A stretch of DNA of 64,000 nucleotides. Origin: Streptomyces sp. NBC_00224. Lineage in GTDB: Bacteria > Actinomycetota > Actinomycetes > Streptomycetales > Streptomycetaceae. The DNA is taken from the NCBI RefSeq assembly GCF_041435195.1, contig NZ_CP108106.1, forward strand, positions 8,445,001 through 8,509,000, given 5' to 3'. The position numbers and the translations under genes were made by a program. Below, one piece after another: positions 16,876 to 25,823 of this stretch; position 1 is the stretch's first letter, and each line of letters begins with the position of its first letter. The notes below the pieces were generated by a model. It saw only the letters and a list, made by a program, of their open reading frames with translations. It was not told the DNA's origin and did no database searches.

Positions 16876-18186
16876 TCAGGTCACCTCCCGGTTGCGGGCT
16901 CGGCGTGGGATACCCCGTCGGGCGACTGCGGGCGGCGCCAGGGGAGTGGCCTCGGCAGGTGCCGCGAGCAGCGAGGCGGCCAGGGCCAGATGCAGCAGAT
17001 ACGGCGAGGCGTCGCCAAGACCGGCCTCGGTGTACGACGAGATCGCGACGTAGCTGATCAGGAAGATCGCGCAGGCCCTCTGCAGCGACGGCGGGCGCAG
17101 CAGCGCGACGCCGCCAAGGACGATGATGATCGCCGCCACGAGGACGACGCCGATCAGACCCTGCTCGTTGTAGACGGCCAGCCAGCTGTTGTCGATCGGC
17201 AGGCCGCCGAACGACTTGTCGCCCAGGCCCACGCCGAACACCTTCTCCGGGACGGAACGGGGCTCTGCCAGCAGGGCGTCCCAGACCTTGGCCCGGCCGG
17301 TGAGGTTGGAGAAGCTCTCCTTGTCCTGTCCGCGCATGAACCACGTCTGCAGCGCGGAGGCGAACACCACGCCGGCCACCGTGGCGCACAGCACCGACCA
17401 GGTGAAGAACCGGCGGGCGGCGGCGCTGGTCAGGATGAGCGAGCTGATCGCCAATACCAACCCGATGAGCAGGCCGATCGTGGCCGTCCGGGTATGGGTC
17501 ATCGCGAGCAGGACGAACGTCGGCACGATGATCACCGCCGCGCTCGCCCCGGTGGTCCGGCGGCCCAGCAGGAGCAGCACGGTGAGCCCGATGATCACTG
17601 CGGAGTACTGTCCGATCTGCGGCGGGGTGAGCGGCCACAGCGCGCCGACCAGCCGACCGCCGTAGTACTCGGGCATGGCGGTGCCCGGTGAGATGACCAG
17701 GCCCGCGGCCACCGACCCGAGCACCGCGAAGTACATCCGGATGTGGTAGCGGACGAACGTCAGGCTCCCGTCCCACCAGCGGCTGAGCAGCCACAGCGTG
17801 CCGACGAAGAGAGTCAGCCGGAAGCAGCGGAACAGCGCACCGAGTCCGACCTCCAGATGCATGCTGGAGATCACGCTCGGCACCAGCAGCAGGGTGAGCA
17901 GGAACACAAAGGCGCTGGGTCGGATGCGCAGCCGGAGATTGAGCGCGAGCGCCAGCGCGAACGCGGCGACCAGCGCGCCCATGGTGGCCATCTGGATCAG
18001 GGAGCGGGGCAGCGTGACGATGGTCTTCCCGGCGGAGCCGAGCGTGTTGAGGCCCAGCAGCGCCCAGACGATCCATACCGCCTTCGGCGTGCCGGCGGAG
18101 GGCGGTTCGGTACCGGTCCGCGTGCCCGTCGTGTCCGGTCCGCCCGGCAGCCCGCCGCGTATGGATGCCCCGCCCATCTCAACCAC
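16876..18186 (-). CDS. O-antigen polymerase/ligase-like membrane protein (Wzy candidate)
   Basis: 436 residues from GTG 18186; ATG 18177 is an equally good start. There are ten to eleven hydrophobic helices, a large extracytoplasmic loop rich in charged residues (about 290-340, LTGRAKVWDALLAEPRSVPE then VFGVGLGD), and the NSWLAVYNEQG region found in Wzy_C/O-antigen-ligase proteins. The TGR-x-x-x-W pattern before the loop is typical of the family. It would join repeat units at the outer face of the membrane. It overlaps the beta-helix lipoprotein gene by a few bases. Polymerase fits the locus better than ligase because no lipid A-like acceptor exists in Streptomyces. Confidence 0.83.
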   Translation of the reverse strand: MVEMGGASIRGGLPGGPDTTGTRTGTEPPSAGTPKAVWIVWALLGLNTLGSAGKTIVTLPRSLIQMATMGALVAAFALALALNLRLRIRPSAFVFLLTLLLVPSVISSMHLEVGLGALFRCFRLTLFVGTLWLLSRWWDGSLTFVRYHIRMYFAVLGSVAAGLVISPGTAMPEYYGGRLVGALWPLTPPQIGQYSAVIIGLTVLLLLGRRTTGASAAVIIVPTFVLLAMTHTRTATIGLLIGLVLAISSLILTSAAARRFFTWSVLCATVAGVVFASALQTWFMRGQDKESFSNLTGRAKVWDALLAEPRSVPEKVFGVGLGDKSFGGLPIDNSWLAVYNEQGLIGVVLVAAIIIVLGGVALLRPPSLQRACAIFLISYVAISSYTEAGLGDASPYLLHLALAASLLAAPAEATPLAPPAVARRGIPRRARNREVT

Positions 18187-19714
18187 CGGCCTGTGAGCCG
18201 AAGGTGCTGCCGGAGTCCTGCCGGTACGGCGGGCCCTGCCACTGCACGGAGTCGAGTTTGCGGTCCGCGTCGTCGACGACGAAGGTCCACGGTCCGCGGT
18301 AGACGTTATCGTGCCAGCGGTTCTGCTGTTTGAGGATGAGCGCGTCGGCCACCCGCTTGCCCTTGTACGGCGACCAATCCGGATAGGTGCCGTAGTTGGA
18401 CAGCACCGCCATGAGGCCGCACGCCACCGTGCACTTGACGACGGACGTGTCCAGGACGAAGCGGTTGCCGTGGATGTCCACCCGCTGGGTCTTCCAGCGG
18501 CAGTCGGCGTAGAGCGGTGCGGTGGCGATCGACGGCTGGGCGCAGCGGCGGGTGTCCTTCACCAGCAAGGTGCAGTAGCCGGTCGAGGTGTTGGCCGGGC
18601 TGTTGCAGAACCGGTTGGCGTTCTCCCACAGGGTGATCCCGGACCAGTTGTTCTCCAGCACGTTCCGGTAGATCTCGATCTTGTCCGTGCGGGCCGGGAC
18701 CCGTGGTTCGCCGCCCGCCTCCGACACGTAGACGGTCGCGTACGGGAAGGTGTCGCCGTCGGCGGCGTGCTTGCGGCCCTCGACCCAGTTGTTCCGCCGG
18801 ATCGTGTTGTTCCGGATGACCGCGTTATAGCTGGTCTCGTACATCAGCGCGGCACCGTCGTTGGCCTCCAGCACGTTGTCCTCGATGCGGAAGTCGTTGT
18901 TGTTGTTGTCCGCCCACAACCCGGCTCCGCGGTTGTCGTGCACCCAGTTGCCACGGATGTCGGCGCCGTTGACGGCCCAGAACTTGATGCCGCCGGTGCA
19001 GCCGCAGCCCGGCTGCTGCTTCTCCCAGTCGTCGGTGTTGTTGCCCACGATCTCGCTGCCCTCGACGACCAGGCCTTTGATGGAGTCGCCGGTCTTGTAC
19101 GCGTTCATTCCGTACTGTCCGTTGCCGCGCAGGCAGCTGGCGCGGACCTGCTGGCGAGCACCGCCCATCAGCCCGGCGCCGGAGTTGTACTGGATCGTGG
19201 TGTGCTCGATCTTCCACCCGTCGGCCATGTCGTGGTTGACCACGCCCTCGTCGTGCGGCGCGACGAAACCCTGCACGGTCAGATAGCGGATGGTGACATT
19301 GGGGTCGGTACCGCTGAACGCGTAGTTGTTGGTCTTCCGGCCGTCGAACACCGCGCCCGGCGCGCCGAGGTAGGTGTTCCCCTCCTTGGCCATGACCTGG
19401 GCGTAGCGCTCCGGTTGAAGCCTGTGCGTGCCCGGTCGAAGCCAGAAGGTGGTGCCCGGGGGGCTGCTCTTGGTCTTCGCGGCCAGGTCACCGACCACCG
19501 CGGGGTCGACCGGCACCGCGCCCGCCGGCGCCTGCGACGGCCCGGCCGCGGGGTTGTCGCACACCCGGGCCACGGTCGTGGCGGACGCCCCGGACGCGGC
19601 GGGCGTACCGGTCGGCTTCGCCGGGGCGTCCGAGGTGCTCGTACAGCCCGCCGCCAGCAGGACGAGCACCAGCGGTGCCGTCGGAATCGCCCAGTGCCCC
19701 CTCTTGATCACCAC
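18179..19714 (-). CDS. Lipoprotein with right-handed parallel beta-helix
   Basis: 511 residues from GTG 19714 (GTG 19711 also possible), with GGGGGAC upstream. A lipoprotein signal ends in LLAAGC (Cys24), followed by a Ser/Thr/Ala/Pro-rich tether. From about 60 onward it shows repeated NNxI/V and NxxGxxL/W coils (IRYLTVQGF, IEHTTIQYN, IRGNWVHDN, FRIEDNVLEAN, VIRNNTIRRN) typical of pectate-lyase-like and AlgG-like beta-helices. Such proteins bind or modify polysaccharides (lyase, C5-epimerase, hydrolase). No catalytic residues can be assigned confidently. It sits between a heparinase-like gene and the polymerase, so it may edit the polymer at the cell surface. Confidence 0.82.
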   Translation of the reverse strand: MVIKRGHWAIPTAPLVLVLLAAGCTSTSDAPAKPTGTPAASGASATTVARVCDNPAAGPSQAPAGAVPVDPAVVGDLAAKTKSSPPGTTFWLRPGTHRLQPERYAQVMAKEGNTYLGAPGAVFDGRKTNNYAFSGTDPNVTIRYLTVQGFVAPHDEGVVNHDMADGWKIEHTTIQYNSGAGLMGGARQQVRASCLRGNGQYGMNAYKTGDSIKGLVVEGSEIVGNNTDDWEKQQPGCGCTGGIKFWAVNGADIRGNWVHDNRGAGLWADNNNNDFRIEDNVLEANDGAALMYETSYNAVIRNNTIRRNNWVEGRKHAADGDTFPYATVYVSEAGGEPRVPARTDKIEIYRNVLENNWSGITLWENANRFCNSPANTSTGYCTLLVKDTRRCAQPSIATAPLYADCRWKTQRVDIHGNRFVLDTSVVKCTVACGLMAVLSNYGTYPDWSPYKGKRVADALILKQQNRWHDNVYRGPWTFVVDDADRKLDSVQWQGPPYRQDSGSTFGSQAGG

Positions 19715-19722
19715 GCGTCCCC

Positions 19723-21669
19723 CTAGCCGCGGAACCTGAGCACGGTGGTGAACCCCTGCGCGCCGTCGGCGAAGCCGGTGCCGACCAGCGTGGTGGTGGG
19801 TTCCTTGCGCCCGAAGCCCACGGAGTACCAGCCCAGCGGAGGGTTGGTCTCGCCGCGGTGTGCCCGCCAGGTCAGCTGCCCGGGCAGGTCGAGTTCCGCG
19901 GAGCGGTCCTCGCCGTCCCGCGTCCAGGTGAGCACGGCCCGGTTCTCCACCAGGTCCGCGGCGATCGCCGGGCCGAGGTGAAACGCCAGGCGCACGGCCC
20001 GGCGCGGGCCGCGCACTTCGTCGACGACCGTCAACTCCTGCTCTGCGGACTTCAGTTCCACCCGGCGGCGGTGCACGGACGGCTGGTAACCGTCGTGCTC
20101 GGCACACCACCGGGCCACACCCGCGTCGGAGGTGTCCGCGACCAGGACGCGGCTGCGGGCCTGGCGGGTCCACAGGAACGGGCCACCGGAGACGGACTGG
20201 TCGCCGCCGTCCAATTGCAGGGTGTTGTGGCCGAGGGTGGAGCGGAAGTACTGCCGCCACTCGGGCTGCCCGTGGTAGCAGAACGTCCCCGGGTCGGCGA
20301 GCACGTCGACCCCGTCGTGGCGGACCTCCACGGACAGTGCGTCCGCGTGGGCATGCGCGGCGATGGACAGGAAGCCGTGCGGACCACCGTCGCAGCGGCA
20401 CCAGATCTCCGCCGGACCGCGCAGAATGGTCATGCCCGCGTCGGCGAAGTGGTCCGGTCGGTCTGCCGGGCGTGTGGTTCCGCTTTTCGCGTACGGCCGG
20501 ATGAGCGCGGCAAGGAGCGGGGTGCGCACATCGGTGCCGGTCACCGTCGGCCACCAGGCGAGTCGGCCGAAGACGGCGTCCCCGGTGGCAAGGAGCGAGG
20601 CCCAGCGGTCGGTGCCCGCGCCGTCCAGGACCAGACCGTGGCCGTCGTCCGCGTCCCCCTGGCGCGGCGGCCGCAACCGGTTGTCCACGATGGCCGCGAG
20701 CGCGTCGGTCATCCGCAGCAGCACCAGCCGGACGGACGCGGGGACCGGCACGCCGGCCGCGTCCGCCTCGGCCACCGCGGCCAGGCCGAGCTCCAGCACC
20801 AGCCCGTGGTACTCGGTGGCCAGCTCGCGGTTGAGGCCGGAGGCGAAGGTGTTGCCACGAAGGTGTCGCTCCAGCGACCGCAGCGCGCCGAATCGCCAAC
20901 GCGCCGAGGAGGGGAACCACCCGAACGCGCAGGCCGCCGCGAACTGCCCGGCGGCCTCGGCGATGACGTGGTTGTTCGCCGAAGACCCCCGGCTGGGGAA
21001 GGCGGCCAGCCAGCGCTGGTGGTGCCAGATCTGGTTCCGCGCCACCGGGTTGTCCTCGAACAGCCCGGCCGCGCCCGGCCAGCCGTCGAGCAGCCGGCGG
21101 ATCCACACCCAGGACAGCAGCCGGATGCCCAGCTCGATGCCGCTGACCCAGTGCACGCCGCGCAGCGGCGGGTTGGCCGCCCACCACGAGCGCAGGTGCT
21201 CGGCCACGCGCTCGGCGTACCGCTCGTCCCCGGTGAGCGCGTAGGCGGCGGCGAGCACGGTGAGGTACTGATGCCGGGACAGCTCCCAGATCTGCTTGAC
21301 GTCCCCGGCCGCGTCCTCGTCGCGGTACGGCACGTCGAAGGCATACCCGGACGGAGCCCGGCGCCCGGTCTTCGGGTCGTACCACCAGTCCGGGGCGGCC
21401 AGGTCGTCGCGGGCCACCCCGAAGTACTCGGCGTGCCCTTCCATCAGCCGGTCCGCCTCGGCGATGAGGCGTTTGGCGGCGTCCGGCGGCACTGCGGCGA
21501 TCGCCTGGGCGGGCAGTACGGCGGTGAACCGGGCGCCGGTCACGCTCGGGCAGTTCGGCCGCGCCGACCGCCACCGCCGCCTGCGCACCGCGTCGCCCAC
21601 CCGGCCGCCGACCTCGCGCGGTCCCATCCGGGACAGCCGCCGCAGGTACCAGCCCGCGCTCATGCTCAT
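19723..21669 (-). CDS. Heparinase II/III-like (alginate-lyase-fold) protein
   Basis: 648 residues from ATG 21669, which overlaps the upstream stop (ATGA). It has an N-terminal alpha/alpha toroid (about 90-400, with WxxNPPLRGVHWVSGIELG and SSANNHVIAEAAG) and a C-terminal beta-sandwich domain (about 420-648) with AAHAHADALSVEV, the histidine motif of heparinase II/III-like enzymes. No export signal is obvious. In several O-antigen and capsule loci a gene of this family lies next to a bi-domain dehydrogenase and an asparagine-synthase-like amidotransferase, as here. Polysaccharide lyase activity on uronate-containing chains fits the fold; a biosynthetic role is also possible. Confidence 0.85.
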   Translation of the reverse strand: MSMSAGWYLRRLSRMGPREVGGRVGDAVRRRRWRSARPNCPSVTGARFTAVLPAQAIAAVPPDAAKRLIAEADRLMEGHAEYFGVARDDLAAPDWWYDPKTGRRAPSGYAFDVPYRDEDAAGDVKQIWELSRHQYLTVLAAAYALTGDERYAERVAEHLRSWWAANPPLRGVHWVSGIELGIRLLSWVWIRRLLDGWPGAAGLFEDNPVARNQIWHHQRWLAAFPSRGSSANNHVIAEAAGQFAAACAFGWFPSSARWRFGALRSLERHLRGNTFASGLNRELATEYHGLVLELGLAAVAEADAAGVPVPASVRLVLLRMTDALAAIVDNRLRPPRQGDADDGHGLVLDGAGTDRWASLLATGDAVFGRLAWWPTVTGTDVRTPLLAALIRPYAKSGTTRPADRPDHFADAGMTILRGPAEIWCRCDGGPHGFLSIAAHAHADALSVEVRHDGVDVLADPGTFCYHGQPEWRQYFRSTLGHNTLQLDGGDQSVSGGPFLWTRQARSRVLVADTSDAGVARWCAEHDGYQPSVHRRRVELKSAEQELTVVDEVRGPRRAVRLAFHLGPAIAADLVENRAVLTWTRDGEDRSAELDLPGQLTWRAHRGETNPPLGWYSVGFGRKEPTTTLVGTGFADGAQGFTTVLRFRG

Positions 21670-23867
21670 CGAGCCCTCGCCAACGTCACCGGCGCGCCGG
21701 TGACCAGACCGGCCTGCACGGCCAGGGTGGCCGCGGTGGTGGCGACCAGCGACTCCAGCGGCACCGGCATCGGCCCGCCCGTCCGTACGGCCTTGATGAA
21801 CGAGGCCAGTTCGGCGTTCTGGCCCTTGTCGCGGGCCTTGGGCAGCCGCGAACTGACCCACCGCTTGCTGCCGTACACCGAAGCACGGACGAAGTCGTCG
21901 AGCCGCAGCACCTTGCCGTCCGCGACGAGGTCCAGCGTCTCCTTGGGGAAGCCGGGCGCGCCGGTGGTGACGTAGCTGATGGTGGCGGTGGACCCGTCCG
22001 GGTAGCGCAGCACAGCCTGAATGTCACCGCTGCCCTCGTTGCCGGACGAGGCGACCGCGTACACCGATACCGGGTCGGCATCCAGCAGCCAGCCGGCCGT
22101 GTCGATGAAGTGTCCGCCCTCGCCGGCGAACCGCGAGCCCTCGGTGCCCTGTTGGAGGTACCAGCTGCCGTGCTGCAGCCGGCCCGCGTTGACCAGGTAG
22201 CGCAGGCTCGCCGGACCGCTCCGGGCGCCGAACCGGTTCCTGGCCTCTTGCAGCAGCGGTGCGAACCGGCGGTTGAAGCCCACCTGCAGCCGGTCGTTGC
22301 CGGACTCCTCCACCGCCGCGATCACGTCGGCCAGCTCGTCCTCGGTGAGGGCCAGCGGCTTCTCCACGAACACCGTCTTGCCGGCCAGCAGTGCCCTTCG
22401 GGTCAGTTCGGCGTGCGAGCTGTGCCGGGTGACGACGAACACCGCGTCGATGGACTTGTCGCCGAGCACGGCGTCGAGATCGGTGGTCGCCTCGGCGAAG
22501 CCGAACTTCCGCTTGGCGTTGGCCGCGGACAGCGCCGTCGTGGTGACGACCGTGGACAACTCGACGCCGTCGCGCCCGGTGAGGTGCGGCAGCAGCATCG
22601 ACGTCGCGTAGTTGCCCGCGCCGACGAACGCCAGCCGCACAGGCCCCTTGGTGGAGCGGGCCGGGGTGGACACTCCGCCGCTTGCTCGCGTCACCGCGGG
22701 CACGGCCACCACCGGGGCCTCCGCTTCCGCTGTGTGTTCATCGGGGCCGGGGTACCGGAACAGCACGGCCACGGCCTTCAGGTCGCCGTCCTTGAGGCGC
22801 TGGTACGTCTCGACGGCGTCATCGAAGTCGGCTACGTGGGAGACCAAGGGCTCCACGTCGACGCGGCGGCGGGCGAGGAGATCGAGGAAGCACGCCAGGT
22901 TGCGGCGCTCGGTCCAGCGCACGTAACCGATCGGGTAGTCCCGCCCCTCCAGCTCGTACTCCGGGTCGTAGCGCCCGGGGCCGTAACTGCGGGAGAACCG
23001 GACGTCGAGCTCCTTCTCGTAGTACGCGTTCCACGGCAGGTCCAGGCGGCACTTGCCGATGTCGACGACCCGGCCGCGGTCCCGGCAGAGCCGGGCGGCC
23101 AGCTCGACGGGCTGGTTGGTGCCGCCGCCGGCGGCCAGGTACACCTGGTCCACGCCGTGACCGCCGGTGAGGTCGGCGACGGAAGCTTCCACGGCCGCGG
23201 ACGCGGGATCGCCGCAGGCCGCGGCCCCCACGCGCTCGGCGAGCTCGCAGCGCACGGGGTCGGGGTCGACCCCGACGACGCGGACCCCCGAGGCGACAAG
23301 GAGCTGCACCACCAGCTGCCCGATCAGCCCGAGGCCGATGACCAGCGCCACGTCGCCGAGTTGTGGCTCGCCGCGGCGGACGCCCTGCATCGCGATCGAC
23401 CCGACGGTGCCGAAGGCCGCGTGCCGCGGCGCGAGGCCGTCCGGCACCCGGGCGTAGAGGTTCTTCGGCACCCAGTTCAGCTCGGCGTGCAACGCGTGCT
23501 CATTGCCGGCGCAGGCCACGAGGTCGCCGACCTTCACATCGTCGATCCCGGCGCCGACCTGCTCGACCACCCCGCACAGCGAGTAGCCCAGCGGCGTGTA
23601 GGAGTCCAGCTTGCCCATCACCTTGCGGTAGGTGGCGGGCACCCCGCTGGTGGCGACGCTCTGCATGACCTTGGCCACCTGGTCCGGACGGGAGCGCGCC
23701 TTGCCCAGCATCGACATGCCGGCCTCGGACACCTTCATGAGCTCGGTCCCGGTGGATATCAGCGAGTAGGCGGTGCGGACCAGCACACCTCCCGGCTTGC
23801 ACCCCGGCACCGGCACGTCGAGCACCGCCAACTCGCCACTCTTGTAGTTCTGAACAACCTGCTTCAC
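21666..23867 (-). CDS. Zinc-ADH / Gfo-Idh-MocA bi-domain oxidoreductase
   Basis: 733 residues, a natural fusion. Residues 1-370 are a medium-chain zinc-alcohol-dehydrogenase-like domain (VIGLGLIGQLVVQLLVASG as the nucleotide site). After an Ala/Pro/Ser linker (about 375-405), residues 405-733 are a Gfo/Idh/MocA domain (LAFVGAGNYATSMLLPHL, VEKPLALTEDEL and GGHFIDTAGW with the catalytic His). Such fusions recur in surface-polysaccharide loci next to asparagine-synthase-like and heparinase-like genes. Two successive NAD(P)-dependent oxidoreductions on a sugar or its nucleotide form are likely; the exact reaction is not established. It lies 18 bases downstream of the asparagine synthase stop. Confidence 0.87.
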   Translation of the reverse strand: MKQVVQNYKSGELAVLDVPVPGCKPGGVLVRTAYSLISTGTELMKVSEAGMSMLGKARSRPDQVAKVMQSVATSGVPATYRKVMGKLDSYTPLGYSLCGVVEQVGAGIDDVKVGDLVACAGNEHALHAELNWVPKNLYARVPDGLAPRHAAFGTVGSIAMQGVRRGEPQLGDVALVIGLGLIGQLVVQLLVASGVRVVGVDPDPVRCELAERVGAAACGDPASAAVEASVADLTGGHGVDQVYLAAGGGTNQPVELAARLCRDRGRVVDIGKCRLDLPWNAYYEKELDVRFSRSYGPGRYDPEYELEGRDYPIGYVRWTERRNLACFLDLLARRRVDVEPLVSHVADFDDAVETYQRLKDGDLKAVAVLFRYPGPDEHTAEAEAPVVAVPAVTRASGGVSTPARSTKGPVRLAFVGAGNYATSMLLPHLTGRDGVELSTVVTTTALSAANAKRKFGFAEATTDLDAVLGDKSIDAVFVVTRHSSHAELTRRALLAGKTVFVEKPLALTEDELADVIAAVEESGNDRLQVGFNRRFAPLLQEARNRFGARSGPASLRYLVNAGRLQHGSWYLQQGTEGSRFAGEGGHFIDTAGWLLDADPVSVYAVASSGNEGSGDIQAVLRYPDGSTATISYVTTGAPGFPKETLDLVADGKVLRLDDFVRASVYGSKRWVSSRLPKARDKGQNAELASFIKAVRTGGPMPVPLESLVATTAATLAVQAGLVTGAPVTLARAR

Positions 23868-23885
23868 TCGAACTCCTCTGAATTC

Positions 23886-25820
23886 CTAAGCCGTTAACCG
23901 AGTGCTCTGACCGGACCCAGAGGTCGCGTCGCGATACCAGTACTCAAGGGTCAGCACATGCCACAGATGCTTGGAGAAGTCCCGCTGCCCGGCGGCGTCC
24001 TCGGCGACCATCCGTGCCAGCGCGTCGCGGCGCAGGAACCCGGAGTTGACGAGCACGCCGTCGTTCACGACCTCGCGCACCAGCGGTGCCAGGTCCCGGC
24101 TCATCCAGGCGCGCAGCGGGGCGCTGAACAGGCCCTTGGGCCGGTACACGATCTCCCGGGGCAGGACCGAGGTGGCTGCCTCCTTGAGGACGGCCTTGCC
24201 CTGCCGTCCGACGATCTTGCGATCGCCGGGCACGGCGAACGCCGCCTTGACCACCTCGACGTCCACGTACGGCACCCGCACCTCGGTCGACGCGGCCATG
24301 CTGGAACGGTCCGTGTACGCGAGGTTCAGGCCCGGCAGGAACATCCGGGCGTCGCCCAGGCACATGCGGTTGACGAAGTCGTCGAGGTCGTTGTCCTGGT
24401 AGATGTCCGCGTGCTCGGTCAGCACGTCGTCGACCGTCCCGGCCAGGTCCGGGTTGACCAGGGCGAGCAGCTCGTCCTGGTCGTACATGGTGTAGCTGCG
24501 CCGGAACGCGGTCTCCTCCGGCAGGTCGGCGAAGGAGAGGAACCGCTTCGCGAAGCGCACCGACCGGTACCCGCGGCGGGAGGTGGCGACCGGCAGCCGG
24601 TCCACGGCCCTGGACAGGCCGCGCCGCAGGGGTCGCGGGATGCGCTGGTAGCGCAGCGCGAGCAGGTTGGCCAGGTGCTTGCGGTAACCGGCGAACAACT
24701 CGTCGGCGCCCATCCCCGAGAGCATCACCTTGACCCCGGCCTCCCGGGCCGCCTCGCAGATCAGGAACGTGTTGATCGCGGCGGGGTCGCCGATCGGCTC
24801 GTCGAGGTGGTACGTCATCTGCGGCAGCAGGTCGAGCACGTTCGGAGCGATCTCGATCTCGTGCAGGTCGACGCCGAACCGCTCGGCCACCTGCCGGGCA
24901 TAGCGCAGGTCGTCCGGCATCGCCTCGAACTTGGCGTCCTCGGCGCGGAACCCGATCGTGTAGGCGGAGATCCCGGGTTGGTCGCGGGCCGCCAGCGCGG
25001 TCAGGTAGCTGGAGTCGAGACCGCCGGAGAGGAAGGTCGCCACGGGTACGTCGGAGAGCATGTGGCGCCGTGTCGACTCCTCGACGATGGCGGCCAGGTC
25101 CGGCTGCTCGCCGCTCCGGGCCCGATCCCGGCCCTCGGCCGCAATGTCGCGGAGGTTCCAGTACCGGCCGCGGTCCACCCGGCCGTCGGGCCGGACCCGG
25201 AGCCAGCTCCCCGGCGGCAGCTTCTCCGCCTCGCGGAACGCGCAGCGCGAGTCCGGCACCCAGTAGTACAGCAGCGAGGCCACCAGCGCCGCATGGTCCA
25301 CCTGCAGCGACCCGCCGGTCACGGCGGCGAGCGCCTTGAGCTCGGAGGCGAACACCAGGCCCGCACCGCGCCGGAGCAGGAACAGCGGCTTGATGCCGAG
25401 CTGGTCGCGGGCGAGCACCAGGTCACCGGTGCGCTCGTCGAAGACCGCGAACGCGAACATGCCGCGCAGCCGGGGCAGGCAGTCGGTGCCCCAGCGCCGC
25501 CAGGCCTCAAGGAGCACCTCGGTGTCGGAGGTCCCGCGGAAGCGCACCCCGGCGGCTGCCAGCTCGGCACGCAGTTCGGGCGCGTTGTACAGCTCGCCGT
25601 TGTACGTCAGGGCGAGACCGTCCGAGACCATCGGCTGGGCGCCGGTCTCGGACAGGTCGATGATGGCCAGTCGGCGGTGCCCGAGGTGGACTTCGCCGTC
25701 ACCGGCGGGATGGCTGTACCGGCCCGCCCCGTCCGGTCCGCGGTGGGCGAGGGTATCGGTGAGCCGGTCGGCCACGACCTTCCCGTCCGGCCACTGGTAA
25801 GTGCCTGCTATGCCACACAT
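23886..25820 (-). CDS. asnB: Glutamine-hydrolysing asparagine-synthase-type amidotransferase
   Basis: 644 residues. Cys2 (MCGIAGTYQW) is the class II glutaminase nucleophile, followed by HRGPDG and YNGELYN. The synthetase domain has the PP-loop FLSGGLDSSYLTA and VMLSGMGADELFAGY. All catalytic features are intact. In primary metabolism AsnB amidates aspartate, but in polysaccharide loci (such as WbpS of Pseudomonas O-antigens) related proteins convert hexuronic acids to hexuronamides. With an AlgD-like dehydrogenase two genes upstream of the co-polymerases, amidation of a uronic acid is the favoured role. It starts four bases after a co-polymerase-like gene. Confidence 0.88.
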   Translation of the reverse strand: MCGIAGTYQWPDGKVVADRLTDTLAHRGPDGAGRYSHPAGDGEVHLGHRRLAIIDLSETGAQPMVSDGLALTYNGELYNAPELRAELAAAGVRFRGTSDTEVLLEAWRRWGTDCLPRLRGMFAFAVFDERTGDLVLARDQLGIKPLFLLRRGAGLVFASELKALAAVTGGSLQVDHAALVASLLYYWVPDSRCAFREAEKLPPGSWLRVRPDGRVDRGRYWNLRDIAAEGRDRARSGEQPDLAAIVEESTRRHMLSDVPVATFLSGGLDSSYLTALAARDQPGISAYTIGFRAEDAKFEAMPDDLRYARQVAERFGVDLHEIEIAPNVLDLLPQMTYHLDEPIGDPAAINTFLICEAAREAGVKVMLSGMGADELFAGYRKHLANLLALRYQRIPRPLRRGLSRAVDRLPVATSRRGYRSVRFAKRFLSFADLPEETAFRRSYTMYDQDELLALVNPDLAGTVDDVLTEHADIYQDNDLDDFVNRMCLGDARMFLPGLNLAYTDRSSMAASTEVRVPYVDVEVVKAAFAVPGDRKIVGRQGKAVLKEAATSVLPREIVYRPKGLFSAPLRAWMSRDLAPLVREVVNDGVLVNSGFLRRDALARMVAEDAAGQRDFSKHLWHVLTLEYWYRDATSGSGQSTRLTA

Positions 25821-25823
25821 GTT

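Noticed and set aside
15593..18076. 827-residue minus-strand reading frame covering the GT4 gene and extending upstream
   Set aside because: The upstream half is Arg/Ala/Gly-rich and out of frame with the membrane polymerase gene that clearly occupies it; the real GT4 starts at 16873.
18179..21574. 1131-residue frame over the beta-helix and heparinase-like genes
   Set aside because: Only the downstream 511 residues are real; the rest is the heparinase gene read in another frame.
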